A stretch of 64,000 nt of DNA from Clostridia bacterium (GTDB lineage: Bacteria > Bacillota > Clostridia > Oscillospirales > CAG-272): assembly GCA_017540175.1 (NCBI GenBank), contig JAFYBN010000057.1, positions 18,573 through 82,572 of the forward strand, read 5' to 3'. Under the pieces are notes generated by a model. That model had not been told where the DNA came from. It made no database searches and saw only the letters and a list, made by a program, of their open reading frames with translations. Of the stretch, positions 32,028-41,158 are shown piece after piece. The position numbers were made by a program, and so were the translations under genes. Every line of letters starts with the position of its first letter. Position 1 is the first letter of the stretch.

Positions 32028-34261
32028 GCCGTTCCTCTTTCAATGTTCAGCACATGCGGGATGTTTTTGAGCCTTGACAGGATGGAATTGTAGTGGTCGA
32101 TGTTCTTGCACCCCACCGTGAGCAGGAGGATGATATCGCTTTCGGTGCGCTTCTTCGTGTTGATGCCGAGCAGGGTCACCTTCATGTCCGCGAGGGCGGT
32201 CGTGATGTTCGAGAGCAGGCGGATGTCGTTTTCCGCCCAGATCTGAAGCCCGACCTCGTAGAGCGGCTTCGCCCCGGACGAGAATTCCTCGATATCCCAT
32301 TCGGCATGCAGCCAGCGGTCGGCCTGTTCCGGGTTTTTCTGACCGGAGACGGCGTTCGGGCAGTCCTTCTTATGAATGGAAATGCCGTAGCCCTTCGTGA
32401 CGAAACCGATGATCTCGTCGCCGGGGAGGGGATTGCAGCACTTCGCGAATTTCACCTCGCAGCCGTCCGCGTCGTCCACGATGATGCCGCCCGTGGATTT
32501 TCTGTGCTTCAGCTCGTGGGTCTGTACCTGTTCGACGTCGGTGATCGGGTGCTCCTCGGGCTTCACCACGCGCTCGTATTCCTGCTTGAGCTTGGAGGAG
32601 ACCTTCGTCATCGCGATGCCCGAGTAGCCCACCGCGTTGTACAGGTCCTCCACGTCCGCCATGCCGAGCTTTTTCGCCGCGGCGGACACGATCTCCTCGA
32701 TCTGCTCCTCGGTCGGCTTCACGCGGAACCGCGCGAGGGCGTTTTCGATTTCCTCCCGACCGATCTTGATGTTTTCGGCGCGCTTTTCCTTCTTGAACCA
32801 CTGACGGATCTTCGCGCGCGCTTCGCTCGTCTTGACGATCTTGAGCCAGTCCCGGCTCGGTCCCTTCGCGGCGGACGAGGTGAGGATCTCGACGATGTCG
32901 CCCGTCTGCGGTACGCGGTCGATCGGGGCGATCATGCCGTTGATCTTCGCGCCGACCATGCGGTTGCCGACCTGGGAGTGGATGGCGTAGGCAAAGTCGA
33001 TGAGGGTCGCGCCCTGGGGCAGGGCGATGACGTCGCCCTTGGGCGTGAAGACGAAGGTCTCGTCGCTGAAGATGTCGATCTTGAGGGCCTGCATGAAGTC
33101 CTCGGTGTCCGCCGCGCCGTTCTCCGTGTCGATGAGGCGGGAGATCCACGCGAGCTTCTGGTCGATCTCCTCCTTGCTCTTCGCGCCGGATTTGTATTTC
33201 CAGTGCGCCGCGATGCCGTATTCGGCGATCTCGTGCATTTCCCGCGTGCGGATCTGAACCTCGAACGGAATGCCGTCCCGCCCGATGACCGTCGTGTGCA
33301 GGGACTGATACATGTTCGGCTTCGGGGTGGAGATATAGTCCTTGAAGCGCCCCGGGATGGATTTGAACAGCTCGTGGATGATGCCGAGCGCGGTATAGCA
33401 CTCGAGTTCCGTGTTCACGATGATGCGGATGGCGTAGAAGTCGTAGATCTCGTCGAAGCTCTTGTTCTGCTTGAACATCTTGCGGTAGATCGAATAGACG
33501 GTCTTCACGCGGCCTTCGAGGGTGAAGTTGATGTCGTATTCCTCGAGCTTTTCCGCCACGTAGGTGCGGGTGTTTTCGATGAAGTTCTGGTTTTGACCGT
33601 ACTTGCGCTCGATGTCGCTCGAGACCTCCGCGTAGCCGATGGGATCGAGGTAGGACAGCGCGAGGTTTTCGAGCTCCTGCTTGATGCGCTGCATGCCGAG
33701 ACGGTGCGCGAGCGGCGCGTAGACGTACATGGTCTCGAGCGCCGTGGCCCGCCGCTTCGCCTCCGCCTTCACGCCGAGCGTGCGCATGTTGTGCAGGCGG
33801 TCGCAGAGCTTGATGAAAATCACGCGGATGTCCTTCGACATGGCGAGCAGCATTTTGCGGATGTTTTCGATGTTCGCCTCTTCCTTGTCCTCGACGTTGA
33901 TGACCTTCATCTTGGTCAGCCCGTCCACAAGCATGGCGACGTCGTCCCCGAAGCGGCTGCGCAGGATGTCGATGCTCGTCTTGTCGGGGCAGTCCTCCAC
34001 CGTGTCGTGCAGAAACGCCGCGCAGATCGAATCCGTGTCGAGTCCGAGCGAGGTGACGATTTCCGCGACCGCGATGGGATGGGAGATATAGGGCTCGCCG
34101 CTCACCCGGTACTGTCCCTCGTGCAGGGATTTCGCGTAGAGAAAGGCGCGCTCGATTTTTTCGATGTCGTAATGCTTTTCGCTTGCCGTCACGACCGCGA
34201 GGATCTTCTCGATCGGCTGGAGGGGAAGTTCGGCGGTTTTTATGTCAGCTGTGTTGCTCAT
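32024..34261 (-). CDS. rel: Bifunctional (p)ppGpp synthase/hydrolase RelA/SpoT (Rel)
   Basis: 745 residues. The hydrolase HD domain has HPIAVAEIV and HDTVED (HD at 85-86). The synthetase domain includes RFKDYISTPKPNMYQSLHTTVIG and EVQIRTREMHEIAEYGIAAHWKYK. The TGS domain (about 400-460), a helical/zinc-finger region with CCNPLPGDEIIGF, and a C-terminal ACT domain (about 670-745) follow. This is the standard long Rel of Bacillota, making and degrading the stringent alarmone. It overlaps recJ by 4 nt. Confidence 0.97.
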   Translation of the reverse strand: MSNTADIKTAELPLQPIEKILAVVTASEKHYDIEKIERAFLYAKSLHEGQYRVSGEPYISHPIAVAEIVTSLGLDTDSICAAFLHDTVEDCPDKTSIDILRSRFGDDVAMLVDGLTKMKVINVEDKEEANIENIRKMLLAMSKDIRVIFIKLCDRLHNMRTLGVKAEAKRRATALETMYVYAPLAHRLGMQRIKQELENLALSYLDPIGYAEVSSDIERKYGQNQNFIENTRTYVAEKLEEYDINFTLEGRVKTVYSIYRKMFKQNKSFDEIYDFYAIRIIVNTELECYTALGIIHELFKSIPGRFKDYISTPKPNMYQSLHTTVIGRDGIPFEVQIRTREMHEIAEYGIAAHWKYKSGAKSKEEIDQKLAWISRLIDTENGAADTEDFMQALKIDIFSDETFVFTPKGDVIALPQGATLIDFAYAIHSQVGNRMVGAKINGMIAPIDRVPQTGDIVEILTSSAAKGPSRDWLKIVKTSEARAKIRQWFKKEKRAENIKIGREEIENALARFRVKPTEEQIEEIVSAAAKKLGMADVEDLYNAVGYSGIAMTKVSSKLKQEYERVVKPEEHPITDVEQVQTHELKHRKSTGGIIVDDADGCEVKFAKCCNPLPGDEIIGFVTKGYGISIHKKDCPNAVSGQKNPEQADRWLHAEWDIEEFSSGAKPLYEVGLQIWAENDIRLLSNITTALADMKVTLLGINTKKRTESDIILLLTVGCKNIDHYNSILSRLKNIPHVLNIERGTA

Positions 34262-36441
34262 GATTGTGTTTCCTGACCGAAGTCACGTTTCAGTTTCCGA
34301 TAAACGCCCGCGCTCATGAGGTCGACCTTCTTCTTCACGACCGCCGTGCGGAACGCGAAGAGCTCCGTGTCCTCCGTCAGGCGGTCCACGCCGAACAGCC
34401 CGAGCTCGCGGAAGGTGAGAAGGATGACCTTGAGTTTGGTATAGCCGAGGTGCGCGCCGCTTTTCGACGTCATGTACAAAAGCCCGCGGACCGTGAAGGC
34501 GTCGTGCTCGAGGGAGAGCTCACGCTTCAGCAGTGCGTACACGGCGGCGAAATCCTCCCGCGTGGGGACGACCTCCCGCTCCTCGGCGAGGGAGCGGATG
34601 CTCCTGCCGTGCCGGAATTCTTCGTAAACAGCCCGTTCGCGGACCTCACGCCGCATGGCGTCCTCGGGGAGGCGCACGTCCTTCACGATGAGCTGAAGAT
34701 TCTTTTGATTCTGATATTCGTTGATGTCGAGGGTGAACATCACGTCCGCGCGGTCGCCGGGGTACAGATCGATCTCCTGCGCTGTTCTGCGGAAGCACAT
34801 CGCCGTGACCGGCCCGGCGCCCGCCGAGAGGGTGAGCTTTGTGTGCCTGCCTCCGCCGACCATGGAGACGTCTTCGATGAGGACGTCGCGCAGCACGAAG
34901 ACGGGCACGGGATTGGACACTCCGTAGGGCTCGAGGGCATAGAGCTCCGTCGCCTGCTCGAGCGTGAGATCGCCCGCCTCCAGCTCGCATTCCGCCTCCA
35001 GCTCCGGCACAAGGTCGGCGGGGCGGAGCTTTTCCCGCGCGCATGCGTTGAGCTTTTCGCGGAACGCGGGGAGGTTTTCGCGCTTGATCGTCAGCCCCGC
35101 CGCGAGCTCGTGCCCGCCGTATTTTTCGAGCAGGGGCGCGCATTCGCCGAGCGCCTCCACGAGATTGAAGCCCTTGACCGAACGCCCGGAGCCCTTGCCG
35201 AGATCGTCCGGGTTCAGCCCGTCCGGGGAGCCCTCGAACGAGACGAGAATGGACGGGACGCCGTATTTTTCCGTGATGCGCGAGGCGACGATGCCGATGA
35301 TGCCGTGGTGCCATTTCTCCGCGTCGAGCACGATGACCGGGTCGCGCGCGAAATCATGCCCCGCGGCGATCTTGGCGTACGCCTCGTCCATGATTTTGTT
35401 TTCTTCCGTCTGACGCTCGCGGTTGATGTCGCAGAGGTGCTTCGCGAGCGGTTCGGCTTCCTCGCAGTCCTTCGCGAGCAGAAGCTCCACGGCGAGGGAG
35501 GCGTCGCGGATGCGCCCCGCGGCGTTGATGCGCGGCGCGATCGTATAGCCGATATACGACGCGGTCATTTTGCGCCGCGCGGGGAATTTCGATTCCGCGT
35601 GCGTCGCTTCGATGAGCTCGATCAGCCCGGGACGCTCGGTGTTTTCGATCAGGCTGAGACCGTAGCTGACGATGAGGCGGTTCTCGTCGCGCACGGGCAT
35701 GACGTCCGCCACCGTTCCGATCGCCACGAGGTCCCCGTATTCCCGTGCGATCCGACGGACGCACGCCGCCATGGAGTCGCCGGGGGAAAAGACGGATTCG
35801 AGCGCGCAGAGCAGCTTGAACACCACGCCGACGCCCGCCAGCTCCTTGAAGGGATAGGAGCAGTCCGGACGGCGCGGGTTGACGACGGCGTCCGCCGCGG
35901 GGAGCACGTCGTGGCACTCGTGGTGGTCCGTCACGACGAAGCCCATGCCGAGCGCGCGCGCCGTTTTCGCTTCCTCCACCGCGGTGACGCCGGTGTCGAC
36001 CGTGACGACCAGCCCGCAGCCGTCGTCGGCGAGCTTTCTGACCGCGGCGTCCGACACGCCGTAGCCCTCGCCCGCGCGGCAGGGAATATAGTAGCTGACC
36101 TGCGCGCCGCGGCTTTCGAGATAGAGGCAGAGGCAGGTCACGGAGGTCACCCCGTCCACGTCGTAGTCGCCGTAGATGACGATCTTCTCGCCCTCCTCCA
36201 CAGCCTGAACGATGCGGTCGACGGCTTTGTCCATGTCCTTCATCAAAAAGGGATCGTGAAGCTGTTCCTCCTCCTTCGCGAGAAAGCTCCGCGCCTCCTC
36301 CGGCGTCGCGCAGCCCCGGTTGGCGAGGAGCTGCGCCGTCGGCGGCAGGATGCCGAGTTCCTCCGCGATCGCTTGCGCGGCGGCGTTTTTCCTCACTTCC
36401 GCGCGCGTCGCCGCCACCTTCCATTGATACTTATACTGCAT
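34258..36441 (-). CDS. recJ: Single-stranded-DNA-specific exonuclease RecJ
   Basis: 727 residues. It degrades 5' single-stranded DNA in recombination and repair. DHH-family motifs: GDYDVDGVTS (about 91-100), VVTDHHECHD (DHH at 172-174), and the DHHA1 part with GSGRSVKGFNLVEAL and GGHELAAGLTI. An OB-fold follows (about 460-560). The extra ~150 C-terminal residues are a domain found in many Clostridia RecJ. The gene starts the run recJ-rel-(unknown)-dtd-hemZ. A TATAAT on the minus strand upstream lacks a clear -35. Confidence 0.96.
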   Translation of the reverse strand: MQYKYQWKVAATRAEVRKNAAAQAIAEELGILPPTAQLLANRGCATPEEARSFLAKEEEQLHDPFLMKDMDKAVDRIVQAVEEGEKIVIYGDYDVDGVTSVTCLCLYLESRGAQVSYYIPCRAGEGYGVSDAAVRKLADDGCGLVVTVDTGVTAVEEAKTARALGMGFVVTDHHECHDVLPAADAVVNPRRPDCSYPFKELAGVGVVFKLLCALESVFSPGDSMAACVRRIAREYGDLVAIGTVADVMPVRDENRLIVSYGLSLIENTERPGLIELIEATHAESKFPARRKMTASYIGYTIAPRINAAGRIRDASLAVELLLAKDCEEAEPLAKHLCDINRERQTEENKIMDEAYAKIAAGHDFARDPVIVLDAEKWHHGIIGIVASRITEKYGVPSILVSFEGSPDGLNPDDLGKGSGRSVKGFNLVEALGECAPLLEKYGGHELAAGLTIKRENLPAFREKLNACAREKLRPADLVPELEAECELEAGDLTLEQATELYALEPYGVSNPVPVFVLRDVLIEDVSMVGGGRHTKLTLSAGAGPVTAMCFRRTAQEIDLYPGDRADVMFTLDINEYQNQKNLQLIVKDVRLPEDAMRREVRERAVYEEFRHGRSIRSLAEEREVVPTREDFAAVYALLKRELSLEHDAFTVRGLLYMTSKSGAHLGYTKLKVILLTFRELGLFGVDRLTEDTELFAFRTAVVKKKVDLMSAGVYRKLKRDFGQETQS

Positions 36442-36527
36442 TCGGTTCTCTCACTTATATATTAAAATTATAATCCAAATAAAGAATCCGTGCCGGACGG
36501 CTCTTTTCGGCATGCCGGGAGGGGTAT

Positions 36528-36566
36528 TTCAAAAACCCGCTCGGCGAATGCTCCGCCGAAGCCTCC
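36528..36566 (-). terminator. Probable terminator after the rseC-like gene
   Basis: On the minus strand GCTTCGGCG and CGCCGAGC pair with one bulge and are followed by GGGTTTTTG. The stem is GC-rich but imperfect, and the T-tract is short. Confidence 0.5.
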
Positions 36567-36576
36567 GGCGCAGGAC

Positions 36577-37053
36577 TTACTCCGCTTTGTCCTCTTCTTC
36601 CTCTTCATCTTCCGAAAGGATCTTCACGATCCGCACGGCGGTTTTCTTGGAGAGGAACAGCCGGTCGACAACCGCGATCAGAAGAAAGGTCAGCGCGAAG
36701 CCCGCGATCGCCGCGAGGACGCCGGCCTGATCGGTTCCGAAGAGGCGTTTCCCGAGCGCGTATCCGCCCGCGCAGATGAGCAGGGGGAGCAGGAAAACAA
36801 GCGCGGCGGAGCCAAGCACGCGGGAGGAGGCGCTTTCGACCTCGACGAGCATGCCGGGCTCTGCCCCGATCTCGTTGACCGCGTCCGCGGTCATGGTTTT
36901 CGCGTTTTCGGAGGCGACGATGCCGGACAGGGAGCAGCCCTTGCCGCAGCCGCCGATCTTTTCGCATCCCTCGCACATGGAGGAACGGCTGACCTTCACG
37001 GTCGCACGCCGTCCGTCCGCCGACGCCGAAATCACTCTTGCTCTCTGACGCAT
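36577..37053 (-). CDS. RseC/MucC-like (SoxR reducing system) membrane protein
   Basis: 158 residues. The N-terminal domain has four clustered cysteines (SSMCEGCEKIGGCGKGCSL, about 25-43), as in RseC. Two membrane segments follow (about 80-98 and 108-128), and the C-terminus is strongly acidic. In other bacteria RseC acts in SoxR reduction or Rnf-linked electron transfer. Bacillota members are often encoded near rnf genes, but none is seen here. It lies 60 nt after the FAD dehydrogenase gene. Confidence 0.85.
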   Translation of the reverse strand: MRQRARVISASADGRRATVKVSRSSMCEGCEKIGGCGKGCSLSGIVASENAKTMTADAVNEIGAEPGMLVEVESASSRVLGSAALVFLLPLLICAGGYALGKRLFGTDQAGVLAAIAGFALTFLLIAVVDRLFLSKKTAVRIVKILSEDEEEEEDKAE

Positions 37054-37113
37054 GAAAGTTCTCCTCGATCCCCGCTGTGCCCGCCGCCGGAGAGCGTCCG
37101 GAGCGTTCAGCGT

Positions 37114-38706
37114 TCAGGGTCTGTAAATCGCAAGCACCCGCTGAGCCGCGCGGATGCCGTCCACGGCGGCGCTGGTGATGCCGCCCGCGTAGCCCGCGCC
37201 TTCCCCGCACGGGAAGACCGACGGATCCGTCTCGGCTCTGCCGTCCCCGCCGCGCAGGATGCGCACCGGGGAAGAGGTCCTGGTCTCCACGCCCGTGAGG
37301 ATCGCGGACGGTTTGTCGTATCCGCGGAGCTTTTTCGCGAAATCCGCGAGCCCCGCGCGAAGGGTCTCCGTGACAAAGCGTGGGAAGAGCTTTTCGAAAT
37401 CCGCTTCCTTCACGCGGCCGTCGCGGTAGCTCGGTACAATATCCGTATATGCCATCCCGGATTTTCCGTTCATGAAATCACCGACGGTCTGATAAGGGGC
37501 CGTGTAATCCCCGCCGCCCGCCGCGAACGCCTTCTGCTCGAGCGCGCGCTGGAACGCGATCGCGCCGAGGGGATCCGAGCCGAAATCCTCCGGCCCGACC
37601 GAGACGCAGACCGCGGCGTTGGCGTTCCTTCCATCCCGCGCGCGGGTGCTCATGCCGTTGGTCACGACGCCGCCCGCCTCGCTCGCCGAGGGGATCACGA
37701 CGCCGCCCGGGCACATGCAGAAGGTGTAGCACCCCCTGCCGCCGATATGGGTGGAAAGCTGATATTCTCCCTTCCCGAGCGCGGGGTCTCCCGCGTGGGC
37801 GTGAAAAAGCGCTTCGTCCACGGCGCTCTGCAAATGCTCCGCGCGCACGCCGACCGAGAAGGGCTTCGCCTCGACGGCGTATCCCGCGCCGATGAGATCG
37901 GTCACGGTATCCCGCGCGCTGTGTCCGATCGCGAGGATGAGCGCGTCATAGGAGAGCCTTTCTCCGTCTGCGAGAAGGGATCCTCCGCCGATGTCCGACG
38001 CCGCCGTGTGATAGCGGATCTCGCCGCCGAGCGCGCGGATCTTCTCGTCGGCGCGCTTCACGACGGAGCGGAGGATGTCCGTGCCGATGTGGGGCTTCGA
38101 GCGCCAGAGAATATCCTCCGGCGCGCCGAGCTCGTAAAAGGTTTTTAAGACCCACGCGACGAGGGGGTCGGAAATGCGGGTCACGAGCTTGCCGTCCGAG
38201 AAGGTGCCCGCTCCGCCCGCGCCGAACTGCACGTTTGACGAGGGGTCGAGAATGCCCTCCTTCACAAACCGCTCCACCGCGGCGCACCGTTCGTCCACGG
38301 GCGCGCCCCGCTCGAGCACAAGGGGCTTCATGCCCGCCTCGGCAAGGGTCAGCGCGGCGAACATGCCGGCCGGGCCGAAGCCTACGACGACGGGCGCGCC
38401 CCTCATGCGCTTCTCTCCGACGGGCAGCTCGAGCCGGGGCTCGGAGTAGAGCCTGAGTCCCGGCTTATTTTCGAGGAGGGAGGGGAGGTCCTCTTTCGCT
38501 TCCGTCTCCGCGCAGACCGTGTAGACAAAGGTGATGCCGCGCCGCGCGTCGACGGATTTCTTCGCGAGCCGCGCGTCTTCCGCCTTCAGTCCGGTCTCCC
38601 GCCTGAGAAGCGCCTTCGCGCGGCTGAGTGCCTCGGCGTCGCAGTCCGCCCCGGCTTCATACGGGACGCGGACACCGCTGATTTCGATCCTTGCTTTCTG
38701 AGTCAT
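37114..38706 (-). CDS. FAD-dependent dehydrogenase, COG2509 family
   Basis: 530 residues from the ATG at 38704-38706; the frame is open upstream into the neighbouring gene without support. An N-terminal ~90-residue domain precedes a dinucleotide-binding GFGPAGMFAALTLAEAG (about 110-126). The NVQFGAGGAGTFSDGKL motif and CPGGVVIPSASEAGGVVTNGMS are typical of this family. The C-terminus has FPCGEGAGYAGGITSAAVDGIRAA, the FAD motif of flavoproteins. The reaction is unknown in the family. It directly follows cdaR. Confidence 0.88.
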   Translation of the reverse strand: MTQKARIEISGVRVPYEAGADCDAEALSRAKALLRRETGLKAEDARLAKKSVDARRGITFVYTVCAETEAKEDLPSLLENKPGLRLYSEPRLELPVGEKRMRGAPVVVGFGPAGMFAALTLAEAGMKPLVLERGAPVDERCAAVERFVKEGILDPSSNVQFGAGGAGTFSDGKLVTRISDPLVAWVLKTFYELGAPEDILWRSKPHIGTDILRSVVKRADEKIRALGGEIRYHTAASDIGGGSLLADGERLSYDALILAIGHSARDTVTDLIGAGYAVEAKPFSVGVRAEHLQSAVDEALFHAHAGDPALGKGEYQLSTHIGGRGCYTFCMCPGGVVIPSASEAGGVVTNGMSTRARDGRNANAAVCVSVGPEDFGSDPLGAIAFQRALEQKAFAAGGGDYTAPYQTVGDFMNGKSGMAYTDIVPSYRDGRVKEADFEKLFPRFVTETLRAGLADFAKKLRGYDKPSAILTGVETRTSSPVRILRGGDGRAETDPSVFPCGEGAGYAGGITSAAVDGIRAAQRVLAIYRP

Positions 38707-38708
38707 GT

Positions 38709-40025
38709 TCAATCGTCCGCGATCTTTACGGAAACGGTATAGCTGCCGAGGGCGAGCACCTGATCCTTGAACGGCGGTTCGATCTCGACCCACGCGTTCG
38801 CGGAGACGGTGCTGCCCGCGCTGGTTTCGGAGAAGGGACTCATGTCATATCGGAGCGTGACGTCGGCAACGTCGATCTGCCTCAGCACGTTGACCGGACC
38901 GATCAGGACGATCTCGACGCTGCTCCCGTTGTCCCATTGGTTGTTTACGTTGACCCACTCGTAATTGACGGTTCCGCCCGAGCCTTCGACGTTCGTGCTC
39001 GGTATGTTGATGACGCGCACCTTGAACCTTGAGTTTGCCACCGCGCTGAGGTTCACCTGCGCGGGAGAAACCGTCACGCCCGCGACGTGACCGACGGTCA
39101 CGTCCTTTGTGAAGGAGAGTTCTCCGTACTTCGTTGCCTTATCCTTGTCGAACGCCGTCATTTCGTCGATGTAGATGTTCTCGATGAGGGAACCGCGGTC
39201 GATGACGTCCGGCTCGCCGGTCACGGTGACCTCCGCGGGCGTCAGCGTCACGGCGCAGGTATCCAGGCTGAGATAGTCCTGCTGGAAAACGACGTTCAGA
39301 GGCACGGTGACCTTCTTGACGACCGGAACGGTGAAGGACACGGTCTTCGTCGTGTATTCGAGATAGGTGCTTTCGACCTTCGTGTCGTTGGCGTCCACGA
39401 AAATGATCGGAACGTCAAGGAACTCCGTCGTCTTCGTCACGTTCGCGAGATCGACCACGACCTTCGCCTTCTCGATCCGGCTGACCGTGGCGCGGGGACC
39501 CTCGACCTGAATGTGATCGACTGGGAAGACGATCGTGCCCGTGGAGCATCCCTCCGGCAGGTTCGTGTTTTCGCGCTGTTCCGTCAGGGCCACGTTCTTT
39601 GTGAGCAGATCGTCCACATAGACGTTGACGGTCTCCTGCGATTTGCCCACGAGCTTGCATCCCGGCGGCACGTCGACCTTGATGACGCAGTCGAACCGGC
39701 CGCTGTCCGTGCAGTTGCTCGTGTCGGCAGTGACGATGATGTCCTGATTCGTGAGCTTCGACAAAACGCTTCTGCTGCCGGCGAGCGTGACGTCGATCAG
39801 ATTGCCGTAGCCTCCGTAGATCGACAGTCCGTTCTTGGCAAGGACGTCCGTGTTTGTGAGCTCCACCTGCAGATGATGGAAGATCTGTTCGTTATCCGGG
39901 CTTTCCGTCAGCATGACGTAAACCCACAGCGAGAAGGCGATGAGAACGCAGATGATGAAGATGATCACGTTCGACGCGGTATTCTTCTTCGCACCGCGCA
40001 CGGGGGAAGAGTCCCGGCTGTTCAT
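38709..40025 (-). CDS. cdaR: YbbR-domain protein (CdaR, regulator of CdaA)
   Basis: 438 residues. One membrane segment near the N-terminus (about 19-38, VIIFIICVLIAFSLWVYVML) is followed by four extracytoplasmic YbbR-like repeats of about 85-95 residues. CdaR binds and modulates the membrane diadenylate cyclase CdaA. It overlaps cdaA by 4 nt, as expected. The usual third gene, glmM, is not next to it; a FAD dehydrogenase takes that place. Confidence 0.92.
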   Translation of the reverse strand: MNSRDSSPVRGAKKNTASNVIIFIICVLIAFSLWVYVMLTESPDNEQIFHHLQVELTNTDVLAKNGLSIYGGYGNLIDVTLAGSRSVLSKLTNQDIIVTADTSNCTDSGRFDCVIKVDVPPGCKLVGKSQETVNVYVDDLLTKNVALTEQRENTNLPEGCSTGTIVFPVDHIQVEGPRATVSRIEKAKVVVDLANVTKTTEFLDVPIIFVDANDTKVESTYLEYTTKTVSFTVPVVKKVTVPLNVVFQQDYLSLDTCAVTLTPAEVTVTGEPDVIDRGSLIENIYIDEMTAFDKDKATKYGELSFTKDVTVGHVAGVTVSPAQVNLSAVANSRFKVRVINIPSTNVEGSGGTVNYEWVNVNNQWDNGSSVEIVLIGPVNVLRQIDVADVTLRYDMSPFSETSAGSTVSANAWVEIEPPFKDQVLALGSYTVSVKIADD

Positions 40026-40903
40026 GACTGATCTCCTTTCCCGACGCCGTGCTCCCGGATGCTGCGGACGCGCTGAATGATGTCAAATCTCTTTTTCTCG
40101 CCCTCTCCCGCGAGCTGCTTCATCAAAAACGCGCGCAGTCCCGCGGCGTCGTATCCGCGGACCAGCTTGCCGCCCACCGCGGTGGAGATCACGCCGGTTT
40201 CCTCCGAAACGATCACGACGACGGCGTCGCTGTTTTCGCTCATGCCGATGCCCGCGCGGTGCCGCGTGCCAAGGTCTTTGATGATATCGGGGTTGGAGGA
40301 CAGGGGCAGAAGGCATCCCGCCGCGTTGATGCGTCCGTCGCGGATGATCATCGCGCCGTCATGCAGGGGGGCTTTGTTGAAGAAGATGTTCTTGATGAGA
40401 AACGCGGCGGGATAGGCGTCGATCACGGTTCCCGTGAGGATCATGTCGCCCAGCCGCGTGGTGCGCTCGAAGACGATGAGCGCGCCGGTTTTCGTCTCCG
40501 AGAGGTCTCCGACCGCGCTCGTGACCTCCTCGATGACCGCCTGCACGGGGGACGCCGTGCGGGAGTCGCCGAAGCTCTTGATGCCCTTGATCGGCGTCGC
40601 GCCGACCTGCTCCAGCACCGAGCGCAGCTCCGGCTGGAAGAGGACGACGAGGGTGATGACGCCGATCTGGAAGATGTTTTTCAGAATATACTGCGTGAGG
40701 TACATGTCGAAGGCGTTGCTCAGCACCCGCAGGGCGATCAGAAGCAGGACCCCGACGGCGAGCTTGCCCGCCCGACGGTCGCGGATGAATCTGATCAGGT
40801 AAAAGAGCAGCAGGGATACGAGCAGAATGTCGACGGCATCGCCGAATCCGAACCGCTTTACAACTGTTAAGATATCCGAAAGCTTCGGGAGCGTAATATT
40901 CAC
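40022..40903 (-). CDS. cdaA: Diadenylate cyclase CdaA (c-di-AMP synthase)
   Basis: 293 residues, slightly long. Three membrane segments (about 22-38, 47-64, 73-92) precede a DAC domain with the catalytic DGA (182-184) and RHR (214-216) motifs, as well as GTVIDAYPAAFLIKNIF. It makes cyclic di-AMP from two ATP, which controls osmolyte and wall homeostasis. The start is GTG at 40903 with GGGGAGG 7 nt upstream. A consensus promoter lies 32 bp further. It heads the unit cdaA-cdaR-FAD gene-rseC. Confidence 0.97.
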   Translation of the reverse strand: MNITLPKLSDILTVVKRFGFGDAVDILLVSLLLFYLIRFIRDRRAGKLAVGVLLLIALRVLSNAFDMYLTQYILKNIFQIGVITLVVLFQPELRSVLEQVGATPIKGIKSFGDSRTASPVQAVIEEVTSAVGDLSETKTGALIVFERTTRLGDMILTGTVIDAYPAAFLIKNIFFNKAPLHDGAMIIRDGRINAAGCLLPLSSNPDIIKDLGTRHRAGIGMSENSDAVVVIVSEETGVISTAVGGKLVRGYDAAGLRAFLMKQLAGEGEKKRFDIIQRVRSIREHGVGKGDQS

Positions 40904-40934
40904 TCAAACACCTCCCCGATCATACGATTATATT

Positions 40935-40963
40935 ATTATATCATACCGCGCCCGAGATTTCAA
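40935..40963 (-). promoter_or_regulatory. Promoter of cdaA
   Basis: On the minus strand TTGAAA (40958-40963) and TATAAT (40935-40940) are spaced by 17 bp with an extended TG -10. Confidence 0.82.
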
Positions 40964-41098
40964 ACCTTTTTCGGTGAAATTCCGAGAAATCTGAAATAAA
41001 ATTGCGCGCGCCGCAAAAGACGCGAGGCAAAAACTTCCTTTATGCGCATTCAACAGAATCGGAGGTATATTTATTCAGCTTTTCTTTTGAAATACCTC

Positions 41099-41128
41099 TT
41101 TACTTTGCGCACAAAGCTGTGCTATAAT
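41099..41128 (+). promoter_or_regulatory. Promoter of the P-loop ATPase gene
   Basis: TTTACT (41099-41104) and TATAAT (41123-41128) are spaced by 18 bp with an extended TG -10. The -35 is the weaker part. Confidence 0.65.
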
Positions 41129-41158
41129 AAAGATTAATGACAAAGAAGGAGCTGAGCT

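Noticed and set aside
32093-36465. Long plus-strand open frames opposite rel and recJ (over 700 codons each)
   Set aside because: They mirror the GC-rich codon pattern of the genuine minus-strand genes, have no family similarity and no ribosome binding site. The same holds for other long antisense frames across the window.
40904-41158. c-di-AMP riboswitch near cdaA
   Set aside because: The interval is only 255 nt, carries two divergent promoters and shows none of the conserved ydaO motifs I know.
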